Origin: an uncultured Eubacteriales bacterium
Lineage (GTDB): Bacteria > Bacillota > Clostridia > Lachnospirales > Cellulosilyticaceae
DNA: 64,000 bases
Direction: 5' to 3'
NCBI GenBank assembly: GCA_900551325.1
Contig: URVM01000006.1
Location: forward strand, 152,195-216,194
Shown: in pieces, positions 45,318 through 54,053 of the stretch
Position numbering within the stretch: position 1 is the first letter of the stretch
How the letters are laid out: each line of letters begins with the position of its first letter
Program-made: the position numbers and the translations under genes
Notes under the pieces: generated by a model
What the model saw: only the letters and a program-made list of their open reading frames with translations
Database searches by the model: none
Told to the model about the DNA's origin: nothing

Positions 45318-46325
45318 ATGATAAAAACATATTTAGGCATTGAAATAGGAAATCTAGAAGCTAAATTTGCTGTTTGTACAGAAGATAAGATTAAACAATT
45401 TATTGTTGAAAAATTACCAGAGAATATTGTAAGAGATGGAATGATTGTATCATGGGATGCTATAGCAAGTTTTATTAGAGGTAAAATAAAGGAACATCGT
45501 ATTACATGCAAGGATGTGGCATTAGTTTTGCCAGAGGATACTACCTATGTACGGAGATTTCTAATGCCTTATATGACTGTAGAACAGATGAAAATTAATT
45601 TACCTTATGAATTTCGAGACTTTATAACAGAAGACAAAGATAAGTATGTGTATGATTATGCAGTCATGGGTATAGTAGAAGAAGAGCATGAAGGACAGGT
45701 ATCAAAAAACATTGATATTATGGCAGTAGCAGCTTTAAAAGAAACTATAGAACAATATAAGAGTATGCTAAAGAGCTGTAAGCTAAAACTTAGAATAGCA
45801 GCACCAAAATCTTGTGCCTATCAAAACCTTATAAGAAAGTATATTAGTATGAATTCCATCAAGGAAGCTGGAGACTATGCAATTTTAGATATAGGACATA
45901 ATATAGTGGCCCTAAGAATATTTACAGAAGGGAAATATGAAACAGGAAGAGACATGGAAACGGGCATTAGAGAAATTACATATGCTATTTCTAATGCACT
46001 CAATGTAGATGAGCATATTGCTGAAATTTATAAAGTAAGCAATCAAAACAATATTTTATATTCCCAAGAGTGTATGTCCGTATACGATAAGATAGCACTA
46101 GAAGTACATAGGGTTATTAACTTTTTTACCTATAACTATCCTAATAATATATTAGATACTTTATATGTTTGCGGAGGAGGAGCAAAAATTGAGCCTTTAA
46201 TGCAAACATTAAATAATATTTTAGATTTAAATGTTAAAGGGATTAATCAATTATTTGAAGGTGTAATAGACAATGATGAGGCGCTATTACTTGGTGCCAT
46301 AGCAGTAGGAATTACTTGGAATTAA
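45318..46325 (+). CDS. pilM: Pilus assembly protein PilM
   Basis: Actin-like (FtsA-fold) cytoplasmic protein that binds the N-terminus of PilN and forms a ring at the pilus base. The start YLGIEIGNLEAKFAV and the late DYAILDIGHNIVALRIF and LYVCGGGAKIEPLM are the nucleotide-binding phosphate loops and adenosine motif of this fold. 335 residues. GAGGAAGG precedes ATG. It is directly followed by the pilN- and pilO-like genes, the conserved order in pilus operons. Confidence 0.9.
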   Translation: MIKTYLGIEIGNLEAKFAVCTEDKIKQFIVEKLPENIVRDGMIVSWDAIASFIRGKIKEHRITCKDVALVLPEDTTYVRRFLMPYMTVEQMKINLPYEFRDFITEDKDKYVYDYAVMGIVEEEHEGQVSKNIDIMAVAALKETIEQYKSMLKSCKLKLRIAAPKSCAYQNLIRKYISMNSIKEAGDYAILDIGHNIVALRIFTEGKYETGRDMETGIREITYAISNALNVDEHIAEIYKVSNQNNILYSQECMSVYDKIALEVHRVINFFTYNYPNNILDTLYVCGGGAKIEPLMQTLNNILDLNVKGINQLFEGVIDNDEALLLGAIAVGITWN

Positions 46326-46336
46326 GGTGAATAAAA

Positions 46337-46918
46337 ATGATAAAATTTTCAAAACAAAAGTATCCAACTAAACAGACCATTAATCTAGTTGCACAAGAAA
46401 TAGATTCAGTAAAATTAAAAAAAATTATAATAAGTGTTACAGTATGTAGTATATGCTTAATTTTATTTGCAAAATTTGCAGTATTAGATAGGTTTAAACT
46501 AGCAGAAGAGACGAAGAATAGTTATTTAGAAAAAAAGCAACAAATTCAAATGATAGAAGAAAGTATAAAGGAACATGGTGAGTTACAAGAACTCTATAAT
46601 AAATTAAACAATACATTTCTTAGCGAAGCAGAAGCACAAGAAATAGATCGTATAGAAATAATAAATATAATTGAACAGTGTATATTAGATAAGGCAAATA
46701 TAGAAAGCATTCATATTAGTGAGAATCAAGTTATTGTTACTGTTATTAATACAACTTTAACATCTGTATCAGAGATTGTAGCTGCACTAGAAGAAAATGA
46801 GAAGACTGCTTATGTAACAGTATTTACAGCTCAAACCAAGAAAATAGAAGAAGCAGGTGGAAAGGTTTCAGCAGATATTATGGTGCAGTTAAAACCTCAG
46901 GAGGGTAGTGATGAATAG
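46337..46918 (+). CDS. pilN: PilN-like pilus assembly protein
   Basis: 193 residues. A short cytoplasmic N-terminus (with K-Q-T-I-N-L-V-A, comparable to the I-N-L-L motif that binds PilM) is followed by one transmembrane helix (about 35-54, IIISVTVCSICLILFAKFAV). A coiled coil (LAEETKNSYLEKKQQIQMIEE in part) and a small alpha/beta domain complete it. This is PilN topology. The end overlaps the start of the pilO-like gene by 8 bases. Sequence identity to characterised PilN cannot be judged here; the call rests on order, topology and length. Confidence 0.8.
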   Translation: MIKFSKQKYPTKQTINLVAQEIDSVKLKKIIISVTVCSICLILFAKFAVLDRFKLAEETKNSYLEKKQQIQMIEESIKEHGELQELYNKLNNTFLSEAEAQEIDRIEIINIIEQCILDKANIESIHISENQVIVTVINTTLTSVSEIVAALEENEKTAYVTVFTAQTKKIEEAGGKVSADIMVQLKPQEGSDE

Positions 46919-47501
46919 AGCATTTACAAAGGATGAGAAAGTTTTACTAGTATTATGTATAGTATTGATTTTTGCAATTTCGTATTATCAGTTTGTATGG
47001 AAAAGTACAAATAAGATTATAGAACAATATGATATTGCAATGATAGAGGATGAGCTATTTAATGCTCAACTTAAGGCAATCAAGATAAAAGAAATGGAAA
47101 AGTACATAGATGAGCATAAAGACCAGGCTATAGGGCGAGTAGCTGATTATAATAACTTACAAAATGAAATTATAGAACTAAATGAAATTCTATCAGAAGC
47201 ATTGACGTATAAGTTAGATTTTGAAGATGCTACAACAGATAATAAGATTGTAAGACGTAATGTTAATATTACTTTTCAAACCAAAAGCTATAGTGCCGCA
47301 AAAGAAATTATTGGGTCCTTAAAAAATAGTCGTTATAAATCTCTACTAAGAGATATTGACATTTTAGCAAAAGAAAATGGTTTGCAGTCTACAGGACTAG
47401 TAGATGTAAAATTAAAGGTAACTTTCTATGAAGGAATTACAGAAGCTGTAGCACATGCAGGACTTCAAGAATACATACATAAAGAGAGTAGTACAAAGTA
47501 A
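46911..47501 (+). CDS. pilO: PilO-like pilus assembly protein
   Basis: ATG 46911 is preferred over the adjacent GTG 46908 because AGGAGGG lies better for it (196 residues). One transmembrane helix (about 12-28, VLLVLCIVLIFAISYY), a coiled-coil segment (YNNLQNEIIELNEILSEAL) and a ferredoxin-like C-terminal domain with repeated strand-helix units match PilO. It should form a heterodimer with the PilN-like protein across the membrane. Translationally coupled to the preceding gene. Confidence 0.8.
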   Translation: MNRAFTKDEKVLLVLCIVLIFAISYYQFVWKSTNKIIEQYDIAMIEDELFNAQLKAIKIKEMEKYIDEHKDQAIGRVADYNNLQNEIIELNEILSEALTYKLDFEDATTDNKIVRRNVNITFQTKSYSAAKEIIGSLKNSRYKSLLRDIDILAKENGLQSTGLVDVKLKVTFYEGITEAVAHAGLQEYIHKESSTK

Positions 47502-47544
47502 CACTTTGCAGTAATAAAAATACTGTAAAAGGAGGTTATACTAA

Positions 47545-50500
47545 TTGAATAGCAGACAGCAAAATAAAAATAACAAACAAAGTGGCTTTACTCTTGCAGA
47601 GATGCTCGTTGCTATAGGAATGGTTTCTATATTACTTTCTATTGGAGGTTTAAGTCTAGTACATTATCAAAAAGTCATTAAATTATCAGAGCTAGACACT
47701 ATAGCAAGAAAAATATTTGTAGTAGCTCAAAATAATATTATTAAAGCAAAGGCTTCAGGAGAGTGGGAAGACTTATTAGAAAGGCAGCAAGATAATATAG
47801 ATACATATTTAGGCGACAGTATAACACAGAGGCCGTCTGATTATCCTAGTGGAGAAGTTTGGCCAGAAGGTGGCAAAGATAGTGGTCATGATTACCGCTA
47901 CATTGTATATAGTAATAGAGAGAAAACATTAGATAACACTATTTTAAACAAGATACTTCCTTATGGTGCCATTGATGAACATATTAGAAAAGAAGGCCAA
48001 TATGTTATAGAGTATGATTATGAAACAGGAAATGTATATGGTGTATTCTATACAGATAGTAATCAAACTATTAATTATGAGATAGATATTATGAGTCCAA
48101 CAGGACTTAATTATAATAAAGGTCGTGAAGACTCTAAAGAAGGTAGAGAAGCTAGGAAAAATTATAAAAATGCTAATAATCATATGATGATAGGTTATTA
48201 TGGTGGTGCAGTAGAAAATAACTTAGAATCAGCTCGATTAGAGCCACTTGAAATTCAAGTAGATAATGGGGATAGATTAGAGATTATTATAAAAGATAAG
48301 AATTATGGCAGGCTCATAGATGGGGTAAAGGCACAGACAAAACTTGCTTTTACAGTAACAGGTGAGGAAAGTCAAATCTCTGAAACAAAAATACTAGAAA
48401 TAGGAGGAATGAAAACAAATAGGGATAGTGTGGATGAAGGTTGGTGGAAAGCTGAAGTAGAAAGTAATATAGCAACCTACACACTTACATTAGATGATGT
48501 AACTAAAGAAGGTGGACATTTTGCTGATATTTTTCCAAGGCTTATACCAGGTGAAAACATTACAGTAAAAGCAGAAGCTTATAGTGAAGAAGTATTATGT
48601 ACACCTGTTAAAGTACAAGCTTATACAAATAGTCTATTTGCAGATAATTATGCCGAAGATGCATTAACTGCAAAAGTAGTTATCAATAATATACGTCACT
48701 TAAAAAATTTAAATCCTAAAATATCTAATATTCCAACAGAAAAATTAGAAGATGAGGGATATGAAAAAGTTGGACGTATTGTAAGAAAAGCTGAACAGAT
48801 TAAATCATTGGATTTATTAGGAGAGGACTTCTATAGTATTGATAATACAGCATTAACAGAGTATGAGGGCAATAGCTATACATTGCGTAACTTTAAGCTC
48901 CAACCAAATGATAAAGGAAATGTAGGTCTATTTGCCCAAGTAGGTGACGAGGAAACCTCACAAAATCTAATAGTAAAGAACTTGATACTTGAAGGCTTTA
49001 TAAGTGAAACACAGGTGGAAGGTGCAAGTGCAGGTACTTTAATAGGTGAAGTGAAGGAAGGTACACTTAAAGCTGAAAACATTTTTGTTATTAATACTAC
49101 AGTTAAAGCATCAAGTAAAGGATATGCTGGTGGTTTAGTAGGGAAAATGCGTAATGGAGAGTTAGATCAGTGTAGAGTCTACCTTACTGATGAAGACACC
49201 AAGTCATTAGAGGGTAAGAGTAGTTCAAAGAAATATGAGCTAGGTGCCTACAATGCTACCAATAATACACAAGGGAATCAATATATGGTTGCTTCTAATG
49301 GTGGTGTTGCAGGTGGTTTAGTAGGCAAGATAGAAAATACAGATATTAAGGACTCGTTTACAGCTATACCTGTTATAGATAGTTCTAATGGAATAGTTGG
49401 AGGTTTAGTAGGTAAAAACTCAGGGAGTGCAGGACAAGTAATTACTATTACAAATAGCTATGCTAGTGGCTATACAATAGCAGGGAAATATTCAGACTAT
49501 TATGGGGTTACTGCACTAGGCCATGGAGGTAGAGCAGGTGGTTTAATTGGCCAAGATGGTGCCCATGTTACCACTGTAGAAAATAGCTACTCAACAGCTA
49601 CTATCTATGGGGATATAGTAGGAGGTTTTGTTGGAGATGTGTATGCCAAAACAAGCACTTACAAAAATAGCTACGCAACTGGAAAAGTGACAGGTATAAA
49701 TACAAGTTCCAGTAGAGATGGATTTATAGGAAAATTAACTAATACATCAACTATATCCATAGAACAGTGTTATTACCTAAAACAAAGTAATATTGATTTA
49801 AAGGCCTCCATAAGTACTGCTAAAGGCTTAGATTATGAAGCGTTTATAAATGCTACTAATAAAGGGAATCCAGGACCAAATGGAAAGAGTTCACCTTATG
49901 ACCAAACTTTAAAAAATATAGACTACCCTTTTAGATCCGTAACTAAAATGGGAGAAAATATTATACATTATGGTGATTGGCCATTGAAAGATGAGCAAAA
50001 AGTTACAGGGGGAGATATTGGAGTTCTTTACTATGAAATTATAGATGATAAGCTCTATTACCATGGATATTTTGCAGATTATAGTAGTAATGAAATACAA
50101 CCTAATTATAAGGAAGTTATGACAGATGGAATAGGCTTAATCAATGGTCTAGTAACTGACCCAAATAAGTATGTATCAGAAGATGGTTATATAATTTTAG
50201 TACCAGAAGGTACAGATCTAGATAAGATTGCAGTAGCAGTTGGAGATGGGAAGAATAGCACTGGAGAAAAATGGACATTATCTCAGTGTGTTGAACCATT
50301 TAATAAAAAAGATTTAGTTTCTATAGAAGGATTTGATGTATACTATTTTTCAAAAGAACTTAATATATATAGCCTATCCTACATTACGATAGGTGAGAAT
50401 ACTAATCCATGGTATCCACAGTTTGGAGATTATGCATCCTTTTGCTTTAACCCTTTTTTTGCAGATACGGTAAAGATAGAAAAAGTAGAAGAAGAAGAAA

Positions 50501-51729
50501 TTCATATACGATCTGCTAGACATTTGTTGAATATGAAAAATCTTGAGTGGAGCCATAGTAATAAACCAAACCTAGAATATATACAAAGCTTAGACATTAG
50601 CTATGATGGTGTTAATTTCACACAAAATGGGAAAAAACAAACATATGAATACCAAACTATAGGAATGATTTCTGCTGATTATACTGTACGCAAATATAAT
50701 AATGGAACAAAAGGTTATGTTATTAAAGGATTAGAAAAACCTTTATTTGGTTATATTACATCATCTTCTCATATTAAAGGAGTCACCTTGCTCAACAGTA
50801 AGATAAAAAATCAAGAAAGTTTTGCAAGTACAAATGAAGGTATAATTGAGAGTTGTAGTGTACGTGCAGAAATTCCAGATAGTAATGGTTATGATAATGT
50901 AACGATAGAAAAAACTAATAAAGTTATAGACCCTAATACAGGTGAAGTAACCTTGAATAAGATTTCAGGTTTTGTAGGTACTAATCGTGGAACAATCAGA
51001 AATTCCTATTTTGTAGGTACAGTAATAGGAGATATAGTCAGTGGATTTGTAGATACAAATCAAGGAACTATTGAAAACTCATATGCTAATGCAATCTTAA
51101 TAGGAACAACTTCTACATCAGGATTTACCTACTATAATAATGGAGGGATTATTAGAAATAGTTTTGTAGTAGGAGCGGTGAGAAGCACTGGAGTCAACAG
51201 TGTAGCTTATGGTTTTATGGAAACAAACGAAAGTACTAGTATTATGGAAAATTGTTATGCTGCTTTATTTGAACTTAGTGGTAGCCAAATTTATCGTTTT
51301 GGTAGAGGAAGAGGTAGTAATTATTCAAACTGTGTTTGGCTAGATAATACCTATATAGAAGGCGATGTGCAAATAGGAGATGAAAATGATTTAAAAGAGC
51401 AGGGAGTAGCCATGTCTTATGAAGACCTGCTAAACAAGGATGCTAATCCAATAACTTATCCTTATAGAAGTAATTATGAACACATAGATCGTAATAATTT
51501 AGTTTATCCATTCAAACTAATAAGCACAAATGATGCATATATACCAGTAGAATTTTGGGGTGACTGGCCAGAACAAGAACTTAATATTTATGAAGAGATA
51601 GATAACCTAGTTGAAGATGTAATAAAAGAAGATGTAATAGAAGAAGGTGTAATTGAAGGAGAGGCTATAGAAGAATCTATAATAGATGAGGGAGATATGT
51701 TAGAAATAACTCAAGAACCTATGATTTAA
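47545..51729 (+). CDS. Giant pilin-like adhesin with GLUG-type repeats
   Basis: 1394 residues from a TTG start with AAAGGAGG well placed before it. The N-terminus is a true prepilin: N-K-Q-S-G|F-T-L-A-E-M-L-V-A, Glu at +5, then a hydrophobic helix. The rest is a very long extracellular part. Repeats of the type A-G-G-L-V-G-K...I-x-N-S-Y-A-x-G are clustered at about 525-720 (GGLVGKMRNGELDQCRV, AGGLVGKIENTDIKDSF, TITNSYASGYTIAG, TVENSYSTATIYGD, YKNSYATGKVTG) and again at about 1135-1220 (SGFVGTNRGTIRNSYFVG, GTIENSYANAILIG, GGIIRNSFVVGAV). They resemble GLUG motifs that form beta-helices in adhesins. The C-terminus is a strongly acidic E/D/I tail. Last gene of the operon; probably a pilus-tip or surface adhesin. 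Confidence 0.88.
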   Translation: MNSRQQNKNNKQSGFTLAEMLVAIGMVSILLSIGGLSLVHYQKVIKLSELDTIARKIFVVAQNNIIKAKASGEWEDLLERQQDNIDTYLGDSITQRPSDYPSGEVWPEGGKDSGHDYRYIVYSNREKTLDNTILNKILPYGAIDEHIRKEGQYVIEYDYETGNVYGVFYTDSNQTINYEIDIMSPTGLNYNKGREDSKEGREARKNYKNANNHMMIGYYGGAVENNLESARLEPLEIQVDNGDRLEIIIKDKNYGRLIDGVKAQTKLAFTVTGEESQISETKILEIGGMKTNRDSVDEGWWKAEVESNIATYTLTLDDVTKEGGHFADIFPRLIPGENITVKAEAYSEEVLCTPVKVQAYTNSLFADNYAEDALTAKVVINNIRHLKNLNPKISNIPTEKLEDEGYEKVGRIVRKAEQIKSLDLLGEDFYSIDNTALTEYEGNSYTLRNFKLQPNDKGNVGLFAQVGDEETSQNLIVKNLILEGFISETQVEGASAGTLIGEVKEGTLKAENIFVINTTVKASSKGYAGGLVGKMRNGELDQCRVYLTDEDTKSLEGKSSSKKYELGAYNATNNTQGNQYMVASNGGVAGGLVGKIENTDIKDSFTAIPVIDSSNGIVGGLVGKNSGSAGQVITITNSYASGYTIAGKYSDYYGVTALGHGGRAGGLIGQDGAHVTTVENSYSTATIYGDIVGGFVGDVYAKTSTYKNSYATGKVTGINTSSSRDGFIGKLTNTSTISIEQCYYLKQSNIDLKASISTAKGLDYEAFINATNKGNPGPNGKSSPYDQTLKNIDYPFRSVTKMGENIIHYGDWPLKDEQKVTGGDIGVLYYEIIDDKLYYHGYFADYSSNEIQPNYKEVMTDGIGLINGLVTDPNKYVSEDGYIILVPEGTDLDKIAVAVGDGKNSTGEKWTLSQCVEPFNKKDLVSIEGFDVYYFSKELNIYSLSYITIGENTNPWYPQFGDYASFCFNPFFADTVKIEKVEEEEIHIRSARHLLNMKNLEWSHSNKPNLEYIQSLDISYDGVNFTQNGKKQTYEYQTIGMISADYTVRKYNNGTKGYVIKGLEKPLFGYITSSSHIKGVTLLNSKIKNQESFASTNEGIIESCSVRAEIPDSNGYDNVTIEKTNKVIDPNTGEVTLNKISGFVGTNRGTIRNSYFVGTVIGDIVSGFVDTNQGTIENSYANAILIGTTSTSGFTYYNNGGIIRNSFVVGAVRSTGVNSVAYGFMETNESTSIMENCYAALFELSGSQIYRFGRGRGSNYSNCVWLDNTYIEGDVQIGDENDLKEQGVAMSYEDLLNKDANPITYPYRSNYEHIDRNNLVYPFKLISTNDAYIPVEFWGDWPEQELNIYEEIDNLVEDVIKEDVIEEGVIEGEAIEESIIDEGDMLEITQEPMI

Positions 51730-51748
51730 TTACATAGAAAAATTAATT

Positions 51749-51798
51749 AATCCCATAAACTTTAATGATTGGATCTTAAAGTTTATGGGATTTTATTT
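51749..51798. terminator. Bidirectional terminator after the pilus operon
   Basis: AATCCCATAAACTTTAA (51749-51765) pairs with TTAAAGTTTATGGGATT (51776-51792), followed by TTATTTT. It serves the pilus operon and the converging desulfoferrodoxin gene. Confidence 0.9.
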
Positions 51799-51803
51799 TC
51801 TAA

Positions 51804-52196
51804 CTAGGCTTTAAGAGTAGCTTGCCAGAGGCCGTGAAGATTGCAGTAAGCATAGATATTCATTACTTGGTCACTAGAATTAAGGATGAAAGTAGTAATA
51901 GGTGGACCGTCTATAGGAAGATAGTTAAGTGTCCCACCTTCTCTAGTTTGGAGATAAACCCATGCAATATGATGTTCAGGCGTCATAGGATGAGGTGCAC
52001 TACCTACTGCAATAGTTACTAGATTGCCAGTAAGTGTAACAACAGGAATATGTTTTTCTGTAGAGGCTTCTTCCGTATTGGCTACAAGTTCGGACATGGG
52101 TTTACCACAACATATGATTTTTGCACCACTATAGTGGATAGCTTCTACAAGGTTACCACAATGTTTGCAAATAAAAAACTTTGGACTATTTAGCAT
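51804..52196 (-). CDS. dfx: Desulfoferrodoxin (two-iron superoxide reductase)
   Basis: Reduces superoxide to peroxide without making oxygen, a hallmark of anaerobes. The N-terminal desulforedoxin-type centre uses Cys10, Cys13, Cys29 and Cys30 (ICKHCGN and IICCGKP). The catalytic iron site has E47-K-H49, H69 in APHPM, H75 in EHHIAW, C118 and H121 in YCNLHGLW. All expected ligands are present in 130 residues, the normal size of class I enzymes. AGGAGG precedes ATG. It is monocistronic. It would receive electrons from rubredoxin or similar, not seen here. Confidence 0.97.
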   Translation of the reverse strand: MLNSPKFFICKHCGNLVEAIHYSGAKIICCGKPMSELVANTEEASTEKHIPVVTLTGNLVTIAVGSAPHPMTPEHHIAWVYLQTREGGTLNYLPIDGPPITTFILNSSDQVMNIYAYCNLHGLWQATLKA

Positions 52197-52274
52197 AAAG
52201 ACCTCCTATTTTATGAATATGTAGATATAAATAAATATACGAGGCTATCTAAAAAATAGAACCACATTTTATTT

Positions 52275-54053
52275 TTATGCTTTTAGTAATTCATATTGAG
52301 TAGTATATAAGTGATGGTAGCCGCCTTCTTTGGCGATAAGTTCATCGTGTGTACCCATTTCGAGAATCTGACCATCTTGTATGTAAATAATTTTATCTGA
52401 GTTTTTAATGGTTGAGAGTCTGTGTGCGATAACGAAGGAGGTTCTGCCTTTAAGGAGCTCATCAAGTCCTTGTTGAAGGAGAATCTCAGTTTGACTATCA
52501 ATACTTGAAGTAGCCTCATCTAGGATGAGAATTTTAGGATTTGCAAGAAGTGCTCTTGCGAAGGAGATAAGCTGTCTTTGACCTACTGAAAGTCTATCTC
52601 CACGTTCGTTAACTACAGTGTAGTAACCTTGTTCAAAACTCATAATAAATTCATGGGCCTTAACTACTTTAGCTGCTGCTATAACTTCTTCGTCTGTTGC
52701 GTCTAGTCTACCATAACGAATATTATCCATAATGGTTCCAGAGAAGATGAAGGAGTCTTGCATCATAATTCCCATTTGACTTCTTAGAGATTTTAAAGTT
52801 ACTTTGCTAATGTCGTGTCCGTCGATAAGGATACGTCCATCATTAATGTTATAGAAACGACTGATAAGGTTAATAATTGTTGTCTTACCTGAACCTGTAG
52901 GTCCTACGATAGCTATACGTTCACCTTCTTTAGCTTCAAAGCTTATACCTTTAAGAATCATTTCATCATCTTCATAGGCAAACTTTACATCTTCAAAGGT
53001 TACATTTCCTTCTATATGAGGGAGTACTGTAGCACCCTTGGCATCATGAACAGTTGATTCTTCATCCATAAGTTCGAAGATACGTTCAAGGTTAGCCATA
53101 GCATTAATAATTGTATTGTAGAAGTTACCCAGGTTAGTAATAGGCCCCCAGAAGCGCCATACATAAGCTACAAAGGCTACAAGTAGACCTACTGAAATAT
53201 CATCTACAAAGATAAGTACAGCGCTAGCATAAACGAGGGCTACAGTTAAAGTAGCTACATTATCCATAATTGGCCATACTAAGAAGTTAAGTTTTACAGC
53301 ACCTAACCAAGCATTACTATACTCCTGGCATACATGTTCATTTACTCGCATACTTTCTTCTTCGTGAGCGAAGGCTTGTGTAACACGCATACCATTAATG
53401 CTTTCACTTACATAAGCATTCATATTAGATTGCTTTGTACTAAGCTTTTGGTGAGCCTTTCTTTGAAGTGATTTAAGTGGGTATATAAGTCCCATAAGAA
53501 TAGGTACACCTATTAAACTAACAAGAGCGAGTCTTACGTCTAATACGAACATAAATGCCATAGTAAGGATGATACTAAAAATATCAGCTACTAGATTGAC
53601 AAATCCGTTACTTAATAAATCACTTAAAGAGTTAATATAGTTTACAACACGTACTAAAATTTTGCCATGAGGTCTTGTATCGTAGTAATTAAAAGGTAGT
53701 TTTTGAAGGTTAACAAAAAGGTCATGACGCATATCGATAAGTATATCTTGACCTACTCTACCCATAGTTTTAATACGATGTCTCATAATCCAGCTAATGC
53801 CTATAAGAGATAAAATAAAGGCAATAGTTGCATAGGTAAGTCCTAAAATATTTTTGTTTGGAATATATACATCTAGTGTTACTTTAATGATATAAGGTCC
53901 AAGAAGACCAAGTACGCTTGATATAATCATTAAAAACATACATAAAAAGATATGCTTGTTATATGGTTTCATATAATCATAAAGACGTTTCACATGGTAC
54001 ATGCTAAACCCTTGTTCTAGTGTTTCGTCTTGATCGTAGGTGTTACGTGCCAT
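52275..54053 (-). CDS. Heterodimeric ABC exporter, second subunit (BmrD/YheH-like)
   Basis: 592 residues: six-helix exporter membrane domain (about 35-310), then an ATPase domain with Walker A GPTGSGKTT (about residue 378), signature DRLSVGQRQLISFARALL and Walker B ILILDEATSSID. The signature is L-S-V-G-Q rather than L-S-G-G-Q while the catalytic Glu is intact, the pattern of the BmrD-type half. Its ATG follows the stop of the partner gene directly (TAA-ATG), so synthesis is coupled. Predicted drug or lipid exporter; substrate unknown. Confidence 0.92.
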   Translation of the reverse strand: MARNTYDQDETLEQGFSMYHVKRLYDYMKPYNKHIFLCMFLMIISSVLGLLGPYIIKVTLDVYIPNKNILGLTYATIAFILSLIGISWIMRHRIKTMGRVGQDILIDMRHDLFVNLQKLPFNYYDTRPHGKILVRVVNYINSLSDLLSNGFVNLVADIFSIILTMAFMFVLDVRLALVSLIGVPILMGLIYPLKSLQRKAHQKLSTKQSNMNAYVSESINGMRVTQAFAHEEESMRVNEHVCQEYSNAWLGAVKLNFLVWPIMDNVATLTVALVYASAVLIFVDDISVGLLVAFVAYVWRFWGPITNLGNFYNTIINAMANLERIFELMDEESTVHDAKGATVLPHIEGNVTFEDVKFAYEDDEMILKGISFEAKEGERIAIVGPTGSGKTTIINLISRFYNINDGRILIDGHDISKVTLKSLRSQMGIMMQDSFIFSGTIMDNIRYGRLDATDEEVIAAAKVVKAHEFIMSFEQGYYTVVNERGDRLSVGQRQLISFARALLANPKILILDEATSSIDSQTEILLQQGLDELLKGRTSFVIAHRLSTIKNSDKIIYIQDGQILEMGTHDELIAKEGGYHHLYTTQYELLKA

